A stretch of DNA of 12,571 bases from an uncultured Sneathia sp. (lineage in GTDB: Bacteria > Fusobacteriota > Fusobacteriia > Fusobacteriales > Leptotrichiaceae), in assembly GCA_902494065.1 (NCBI GenBank), contig CABURZ010000032.1:1-12571 (forward strand). The letters are read 5' to 3'. A program made the translations under genes and the position numbers. This document shows, piece after piece, positions 7,782 to 12,571 of the stretch; positions within the stretch are counted from its first letter, which is position 1, and every line of letters begins with the position of its first letter. The notes below the pieces were generated by a model. It was not told the DNA's origin and did not search any database. It saw only the letters and a program-made list of their open reading frames with translations.

Positions 7782-7789
7782 TTTATCTC

Positions 7790-8353
7790 CTATTTATTTA
7801 AAAGTTTTCTATAATCACTGGCACTTATTTTGGAACCAGTAGTTAAATTATTTTTTTTCATTTTATCTACTTTAATTTTGGGAATATTTCTATTATTTAT
7901 ATGCGTTATAGCTATTGCTATAGCATCAGCTGCATCATCAGGGGTTGGAATTTCGTCTAAATTAAGTATTAATTTCACCATTTCTTGTATTTGTTTCTTA
8001 TTTGCTCTTCCATAAGATGCAACACCCATCTTTACTTGTAGTGGCGTATAATCAAATATATCTAGTCCATTTAGAACACATGCCAAAACTATCACACCAC
8101 GTGCCTGACCTACCTTTATTACAGTTTTTTGATTTTTAAAAAAATACAATTCTTCTATAGCAACCTCTGTTGGTTTATATAACTTAATAATTGTATCTAA
8201 TTTTTGAAATATTTTTTCTAACCTTTTAGGCATTTGTAGATCTTGGCTAGTAAATATACAACCATAATCAATTAGCTTATATTTTCCATTCTCTATATCG
8301 ACTATAGAATAACCAACTATAGCTGTACCTGGATCTATTCCCATAACTCTCAT
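7790..8353 (-). CDS. ruvC: Crossover junction endodeoxyribonuclease RuvC
   Basis: Resolves Holliday junctions with RuvAB during recombinational repair. The 187-residue product has an RNase H-like fold with the four acidic residues expected: D7 in MGIDPGT, E67 in VAIEEL, and D140 and D143 in PDDAADA. The VGQARGV motif (81-87) is also conserved. The C-terminal tail (after about 152) is lysine-rich and a little longer than in E. coli. The ATG at 8353 has GGTGAT as a weak ribosome site; a second in-frame ATG lies three codons on. First gene of the ruvC-trmL-metG operon with its own promoter; ruvA/ruvB are not in the window. Confidence 0.95.
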   Translation of the reverse strand: MRVMGIDPGTAIVGYSIVDIENGKYKLIDYGCIFTSQDLQMPKRLEKIFQKLDTIIKLYKPTEVAIEELYFFKNQKTVIKVGQARGVIVLACVLNGLDIFDYTPLQVKMGVASYGRANKKQIQEMVKLILNLDEIPTPDDAADAIAIAITHINNRNIPKIKVDKMKKNNLTTGSKISASDYRKLLNK

Positions 8354-8368
8354 AGTATCACCAATTTC

Positions 8369-8397
8369 ATTATATCACAATGTGTTTTAAATGTATA
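8369..8397 (-). promoter_or_regulatory. Promoter of the ruvC-trmL-metG operon
   Basis: On the minus strand an extended -10, TGATATAAT (8369-8377, consensus TATAAT), is preceded at 17 bases by TATACA (8392-8397, 4 of 6 to TTGACA). The predicted start near 8362 leaves a leader of only about 9 nt before the ruvC ATG, which would include little more than the ribosome site. Confidence 0.65.
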
Positions 8398-8398
8398 C

Positions 8399-8424
8399 AA
8401 AAATTAGGAACAAAAGTCCCTAAT
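8399..8424 (-). terminator. Intrinsic terminator of the His-rich envelope protein gene
   Basis: On the minus strand ATTAGGGAC (8416-8424) pairs with GTTCCTAAT (8403-8411), with one G-U pair, around a TTTT loop; five T residues follow. The stop codon TAG (8420-8422) lies inside the ascending arm. The T-tract runs up to the ruvC promoter. Confidence 0.85.
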
Positions 8425-10582
8425 TCATATATTCTAGTGAAAGTTTTAGTTTTGCATTTGCTTGCATATATCCAAACTCTTTAGATACAGGGTTATAATA
8501 TCCATCAATGCTACTTACTGCACTCTTTTCTGTAATTGCTGTAATATCACCTTTTACCTTAAATGCTAAATTATTATTTATATCCCATTTAACTTCTACA
8601 TATGGTTTAACCTTGATTAATGAACCAAATACCCATGTATCAGCTTCTTTTTCAACTTGTTTTTTGTATTCATCAGGCAAATGTTCTACAATCTTTGAAT
8701 CAAGGTTTCCTACTAACCTACTTTTAGGTGCTTTTCTTTGTTGCATTTCATATGATGCATCTACACCTACTGTTAATTTTACATTATCAAATTCATTAAG
8801 TGTATATTTAATATCTATCCCTGGTCTAAGCATATTTTCTGCATAATAGTTTTCAATGCCAGTTGTGTAATAGATGGTATCATTTTCTATATATGGTTTT
8901 AAAACTAAATTATTCATAAATTTTTTCTCATAACTAATCTTAGCCTTGTTTTTCAAATTATGTTCCTCTTTTGATAGTAATGTAGAAAAATCTAATTTAT
9001 TCTCAAATGTAAATCCCTTGTATTTAACCTTAGTATTATTTTTTATATTAATATTATTTTTTGTCTTTGAATCATCTAAAATAAGGCTATAATTTTGAGT
9101 CGGTGAAAATTTAATTATTTCTACATACCTTATTTTTCTTTTACCTTCAGACTCTTCTAATAAACCTCCATCACTTTCTTTTTCTGTTTCAAATACTCTA
9201 TGTACTTCATATCCTTCTTTTGTCTTATATATTTTTTTATCAACTATTTCATGACTAGCTCCACCATTTATATTTCCATTTTTAATTATGATATCTCTAT
9301 CTGTAGAATTTTGAAATTTATACTCATTAGTCACAAAATATTGACCATTACTTCTTTTTACAGTTTCATATGCGTACTTAACATTAGTTTCATTTTCAAA
9401 AATTAAATCTTTTACTAAAAAGTCTGTTTTTTTGTATTTCACAGCTAAATCTAACCTATGTTTATCATCCTTTTGGTTAAATTGCAAATTAGCAATTTCT
9501 GGAAACGACTCTTTTTGATAATTTCCTTTATGAGTATAAGCTGCACTTACTTTAAATTGATTTATCTTTTCATGCTCATGATCTAGCACTTCATAGAATT
9601 TGTGAAATCTTCTAGCTTCTTGATTATTATCATAAAATATTTCTATTCTATTTTTAAAGTTTAATCTTTCTTTCATATTTTCTAATTGAATACCATTATA
9701 CAGATATGCCCCTATAACTGTGTTATCATCATGTTTGTATCTAAAATCTGTATCAAGTTCAAAAGCTAATGGTGATAAAACTTTTCTAGTTAAAAGTCTT
9801 GGAATAAAAGATAATGAGAATTTATCGTTAAATACATTAGTATTTTTTAACTCTAATATACCATCTCCCTTGTATTTTCTTAGCTCACCATGTTTTTCTA
9901 AAAACGGTGTTAAATATTGCGTATACTTAAATCCATTTAATCCATTAAAATATTGTATACTTGCTTTTGCTTGTATATCGTTTGTTTCCCTAATTAATTT
10001 TTTATACCTTGAAGATAAAATATTTAAATCTTGCCTATTTTCACTATGGCTATGATTGTGTTCTTCACCCTCTTCATGATTATGCTCATGCTCATGATCG
10101 TGATCAGGATCTGAATGATCGTGTACATGACCTTGTGTTTCATCGTGGAATATTGCTTTTTCTACAGAATTTACATCACCATGACGAACTTTTAACTTGT
10201 GCGTAGCACTAGGATCATATTTATGACCATACCATTTTTCAAATTTTTTTATGTTTTCTCCAAAAAAATTATTAGTTTTTTCTTCAATTTTTTCTGGCTC
10301 ATATTTTTCTTCTATTACGCTTAAATTCTCATTTCTAAATGCTATATCTGGTCTATTAATTAAGCTTCTTTTACCTTGTACTAGTACATTAAACTTCCAT
10401 TTTGAATCCATGCTACTAATTGTAAGATCACCTAGCGTATACTTAACAGATGGTGCAAACCATAATTTTCCCCTTTTGGGTGCTTCAAACTCTGTATTAG
10501 CCTTATATTCAATCCTAACTGTTTTCCCTTTTGAAAATGCAAAGCTTGATAAAATAAATAGTAAAATAAATGTTTTTTTCAT
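8420..10582 (-). CDS. Secreted beta-rich protein with histidine-rich region, probable outer-membrane protein
   Basis: I do not recognise the family. The 720-residue product has a clear signal peptide (MKKTFILLFILSSFAFS) and a long body of alternating polar/hydrophobic stretches (for example KVKYKGFTFENKLDFST, FKVKGDITAITE) like beta-barrel strands. It lacks the usual C-terminal aromatic residue, ending LSLEYMN. A histidine-rich segment spans about 152-179, with 11 histidines mostly in H-x-H spacing between acidic residues, preceded by scattered histidines (120, 128, 134, 146). Such segments are known to bind Zn, Ni or Co. It has its own promoter, overlapped by an inverted repeat, and its own terminator. 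Its ATG has GGGGG 4 bases upstream. A role in metal binding or uptake is inferred. Confidence 0.75.
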   Translation of the reverse strand: MKKTFILLFILSSFAFSKGKTVRIEYKANTEFEAPKRGKLWFAPSVKYTLGDLTISSMDSKWKFNVLVQGKRSLINRPDIAFRNENLSVIEEKYEPEKIEEKTNNFFGENIKKFEKWYGHKYDPSATHKLKVRHGDVNSVEKAIFHDETQGHVHDHSDPDHDHEHEHNHEEGEEHNHSHSENRQDLNILSSRYKKLIRETNDIQAKASIQYFNGLNGFKYTQYLTPFLEKHGELRKYKGDGILELKNTNVFNDKFSLSFIPRLLTRKVLSPLAFELDTDFRYKHDDNTVIGAYLYNGIQLENMKERLNFKNRIEIFYDNNQEARRFHKFYEVLDHEHEKINQFKVSAAYTHKGNYQKESFPEIANLQFNQKDDKHRLDLAVKYKKTDFLVKDLIFENETNVKYAYETVKRSNGQYFVTNEYKFQNSTDRDIIIKNGNINGGASHEIVDKKIYKTKEGYEVHRVFETEKESDGGLLEESEGKRKIRYVEIIKFSPTQNYSLILDDSKTKNNINIKNNTKVKYKGFTFENKLDFSTLLSKEEHNLKNKAKISYEKKFMNNLVLKPYIENDTIYYTTGIENYYAENMLRPGIDIKYTLNEFDNVKLTVGVDASYEMQQRKAPKSRLVGNLDSKIVEHLPDEYKKQVEKEADTWVFGSLIKVKPYVEVKWDINNNLAFKVKGDITAITEKSAVSSIDGYYNPVSKEFGYMQANAKLKLSLEYMN
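10046..10129 (-). other. Histidine-rich coding segment (H-x-H repeats)
   Basis: Codes for residues 152-179 of the envelope protein. On the plus strand it includes near-tandem hexamers (ATGCTC, ATGCTC, ATGATC, GTGATC). Gain or loss of a hexamer would keep the reading frame and change the number of His-x pairs. The segment lies between the N-terminal beta-like region and the main body, suggesting a flexible metal-binding loop. Confidence 0.7.
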
Positions 10583-10610
10583 ATTACCCCCACTACTTTA
10601 ATATTTTCAA

Positions 10611-10639
10611 AGTATAACAAATGTTATACACAATTTCTA
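10611..10639 (-). promoter_or_regulatory. Promoter of the His-rich envelope protein gene
   Basis: On the minus strand TGTTATACT (10611-10619) is an extended -10, with TATACT 5 of 6 to TATAAT. The -35 region 17 bases upstream (TAGAAA) is weak, as is common with extended -10 promoters. The predicted start near 10604 gives a leader of about 22 nt. Confidence 0.55.
10612..10629. promoter_or_regulatory. Palindromic operator candidate over the -10 box
   Basis: A perfect inverted repeat, GTATAACA and TGTTATAC separated by two bases, covers most of the -10 element and part of the spacer. A protein bound here would block RNA polymerase. The half-site TGTTATA is also the half-site of the enterobacterial Zur box, but the halves are in the opposite relative order, so I do not call it a Zur site. 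Confidence 0.55.
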
Positions 10640-10758
10640 GAGGGCTTATTCAGATATATGTCAGGTATATTTTTTTAGTAAAATACTTTTTCAAAAAAAA
10701 TAGAAGTTTTTATATAAAAAATTTTTTTGGATATTTTTCAGTTATTTTTTTATTTTAA

Positions 10759-10788
10759 AAAAAAATACCTTAATTATTTTAAGGCATT
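10759..10788 (-). terminator. Intrinsic terminator of the LysR/C-S lyase unit
   Basis: On the minus strand AATGCCTTAA (10779-10788) pairs with TTAAGGTATT (10764-10773), with one G-U pair, around a 5-base loop, followed by a run of T. The C-S lyase stop codon (10774-10776) lies in the loop. Confidence 0.8.
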
Positions 10789-11925
10789 TTTTAAATTATT
10801 CAACACTTTTTCTAATTTTTTCCTACTACATGCAATATTTAATCTAATGTATCCTCTACCACTTTTTCCAAATACACTACCTTTTACCACAACTAAATTA
10901 GCTTTTTGTAATAAAATGTTTTGCAGTTCATCTTCATCTATACCTAAACTTCTAAAGTCTATAAAACAAAGATATGTAGCTTCAGGAATGAAAAATTTAA
11001 TATATGGCAAATTTTCTTTTAAATATTTATCTAAGTATAAAATGTTTTGTTCTATGTATTTTTTTAAGTTTTCAAGCCACTTTTCACCCTTACTATGTGC
11101 TGCCATTATTGCTTCTACTGCTATAGCGTTTGGTCTATATATATCTTTTTTTCTCCACTCATCAAAATACAATAAAGCTTCCTCTTTGTTTCTCAGTACA
11201 CAAACACTTGCCTGTATACCAGATAAATTAAAAGTCTTTGTACTAGATATAAAGGTAATTGTATTTTCATAATACTTTTTAAAAACATTATGTTTATTTG
11301 AAAAAAGTGTTAAATCTGCATGAATTTCATCAGAAATAACTAAAATATTATATTTTCTACAAATATTTGAAATTTTTTCTAGCTCTTCTTCGCTCCATGA
11401 TCTACCTAAAGGATTGTGTGGATTGCAAAGTATTACTACATCAACATCACTTGCTTTTTTTTCAAAATCTTCAAAGTCTATTAAAAATTTGCCGTTTGTA
11501 TTTATTAATTCACTAACTACTACAGTTCTATTTGTATTTTCTATTATCCTTCTAAAAGAAGCATACACAGGCTCAAATATTAAAATTTTAGACTTTTTTT
11601 TAGTTAATAACTCTATGTAAACTCTCATTCCAGATATTACACCAGGACAATGAACCATGCAATCTTCATTAAATTTATATCCATATTTTTTTTCAAACCA
11701 TGATACATATGAGCTAAAATATTTTCTAGGTCTACTTGTATAGCCTAATATACCTTTTTTTACTTTTTGTATTATGGCAGAACTTATACAATTAGGCATT
11801 TCAAATTCCATGTCAGCAACTGACATAACATCTAAATCTTGTCTATTATACATTTCAAATGCTTCATCATATTTAGATGAATTTGTATTTTTCCTATCTA
11901 CAATTTTATCAAAATCATACTCCAT
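10774..11925 (-). CDS. MalY/PatB-family PLP-dependent C-S lyase (cystathionine beta-lyase type)
   Basis: Predicted to cleave the C-S bond of cystathionine or cysteine-like substrates to give a thiol (homocysteine or H2S), pyruvate and ammonia; cytoplasmic. The 383-residue product has the aminotransferase fold type I layout: VADMEF (36-41, the MalY/PatB signature region), Y121, CNPHNPLGR (167-175) with N168, SDEIHADL (198-205) with D199 binding the pyridine nitrogen, SSTKTFNLSG (228-236) with K230 as the PLP lysine, and R361 in RLNIAC for the carboxylate. AGAAGG lies 6 bases before ATG. It follows the LysR gene by 1 nt. A true aminotransferase is less likely because the MalY-type motifs are present, but the substrate cannot be read from sequence. 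Confidence 0.9.
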   Translation of the reverse strand: MEYDFDKIVDRKNTNSSKYDEAFEMYNRQDLDVMSVADMEFEMPNCISSAIIQKVKKGILGYTSRPRKYFSSYVSWFEKKYGYKFNEDCMVHCPGVISGMRVYIELLTKKKSKILIFEPVYASFRRIIENTNRTVVVSELINTNGKFLIDFEDFEKKASDVDVVILCNPHNPLGRSWSEEELEKISNICRKYNILVISDEIHADLTLFSNKHNVFKKYYENTITFISSTKTFNLSGIQASVCVLRNKEEALLYFDEWRKKDIYRPNAIAVEAIMAAHSKGEKWLENLKKYIEQNILYLDKYLKENLPYIKFFIPEATYLCFIDFRSLGIDEDELQNILLQKANLVVVKGSVFGKSGRGYIRLNIACSRKKLEKVLNNLKNALK

Positions 11926-11926
11926 T

Positions 11927-12571
11927 TTATACCTTCTTAATATCTTTTATAGGTTTTTTGATATCTATTTTTCTAACAAATGTCGCAAAATCAGTTATAA
12001 GCTCATTGGTTGAATTATCTTTCATATACATAATTTGAAACTTGTTATAACTTTTTGCAAATCTGTACATAACTTTAAATTCATTTGATTTTAAATTTTC
12101 ATGTACACAATAGTATGGAACTACAGCATATCCTATTCCCATCTTAACTAATCTTTTAATAGTTTCTATACTACCATTAACATTCATTTCTTTTTCAATA
12201 TTAAATCCAACTTTTTCTTCAAATTTATTAATATAGAACACTATTTGTTCTGCATCACGTTTTAAATAATATATATGTTTTAACTGCTCATAGTCTTGTA
12301 TATCATTTGGTGCTATTATTACAAATGGATAATCGTCTGTGTTTATCACTTTTACGCTATCATCTTTTAAATATAGATCTTCTGTTAGAATAATATCTAA
12401 TTTTCCTTCTTTTAAGTACTTATACAAAGTAGATGAATTTTTTACAAAAATATCCAGATCTACATCATCTCTACATTTTAAATACTTATTAACTATATTA
12501 GGTAATATTGGTTCACCTACATTGTGAGTAGCACCAACTAAAATTTTTTGTTTTTTAGTGCTTATAAGTCT
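11927..12571 (-). CDS. LysR-type transcriptional regulator, effector-binding domain (partial)
   Basis: The open frame runs without a stop to the window edge, giving 214 residues; the N-terminal helix-turn-helix lies outside. The visible part starts in ISTKKQKILVGATHNVGEPI, the usual first strand of the LysR periplasmic-binding-like domain, continues with YLKEGKLDIILTED, and ends with ...GIGYAVVPYYCVHENL, typical of subdomain II. The gene ends one base before the C-S lyase ATG, so they are co-transcribed. It probably controls sulfur amino-acid or thiol metabolism through the neighbouring lyase, but the ligand is unknown. Confidence 0.85.
   Translation of the reverse strand, partial: RLISTKKQKILVGATHNVGEPILPNIVNKYLKCRDDVDLDIFVKNSSTLYKYLKEGKLDIILTEDLYLKDDSVKVINTDDYPFVIIAPNDIQDYEQLKHIYYLKRDAEQIVFYINKFEEKVGFNIEKEMNVNGSIETIKRLVKMGIGYAVVPYYCVHENLKSNEFKVMYRFAKSYNKFQIMYMKDNSTNELITDFATFVRKIDIKKPIKDIKKV

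Noticed and set aside
10009..10206. Plus-strand open frame with many His and Asp residues
   Set aside because: It is the antisense shadow of the histidine-rich segment of the envelope protein, with no ribosome site of its own.
10612..10629. Calling the 18-bp palindrome a Zur box outright
   Set aside because: The half-site matches but the two halves are in the opposite relative orientation to the enterobacterial consensus.
10727..11272. 181-codon plus-strand open frame
   Set aside because: It lies opposite the C-S lyase, whose PLP motifs are all present, and its Phe/Lys-rich product starts in AT-rich terminator DNA.
12425..12427. Start of the LysR gene at TTG 12427
   Set aside because: The frame stays open and keeps matching the LysR effector domain up to the window edge, so this is an internal leucine codon.

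Overview
The window is a very AT-rich bacterial segment in which every gene I can support lies on the minus strand, so it reads from right to left. The low GC content, the encoded CCA ends on all four tRNAs, the anaerobic ribonucleotide reductase, a lipoprotein with a near-standard lipobox and a large secreted beta-rich protein that looks like an outer-membrane barrel suggest an anaerobic, diderm, low-GC bacterium. Fusobacteriota, and within it a Leptotrichiaceae type such as Sneathia or Streptobacillus, is my best guess. That is an inference from gene style, not a database match.

Layout in transcription order (right to left). (1) 12571-10774: the effector-binding part of a LysR-type regulator, cut by the window edge, followed 1 nt later by a MalY/PatB-type C-S lyase and an intrinsic terminator. 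(2) 10629-8403: a single-gene unit with an extended -10 promoter overlapped by a perfect 18-bp inverted repeat, a 720-residue secreted protein with a histidine-rich metal-binding-like stretch, and a terminator. (3) 8397-3304: a tight five-gene operon, ruvC, trmL, metG, a repeat-rich lipoprotein of unknown function and an exported protein with two thioredoxin-like domains, closed by a terminator. (4) 3250-434: a 24-bp perfect palindrome, a promoter with two NrdR-box-like sites, and nrdD-nrdG overlapping by ATGA, with a terminator. (5) 399-2: a strong promoter driving tRNA-Pro, tRNA-Gly, tRNA-His and tRNA-Leu, with a possible terminator at the window edge.

Most genes are housekeeping: Holliday-junction resolution, tRNA wobble methylation, methionine charging, anaerobic dNTP synthesis and tRNAs. 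The less ordinary parts are the histidine-rich envelope protein with its palindromic promoter site, the lipoprotein/double-thioredoxin pair at the end of the metG operon, and the nrdDG control region. No mobile element, CRISPR array or phage gene is visible. No gene-free stretch exceeds 300 bases; the longest are 3142-3362 (regulatory and terminator sequence) and 10583-10773 (promoter, operator, and AT-rich sequence with nothing else recognisable).
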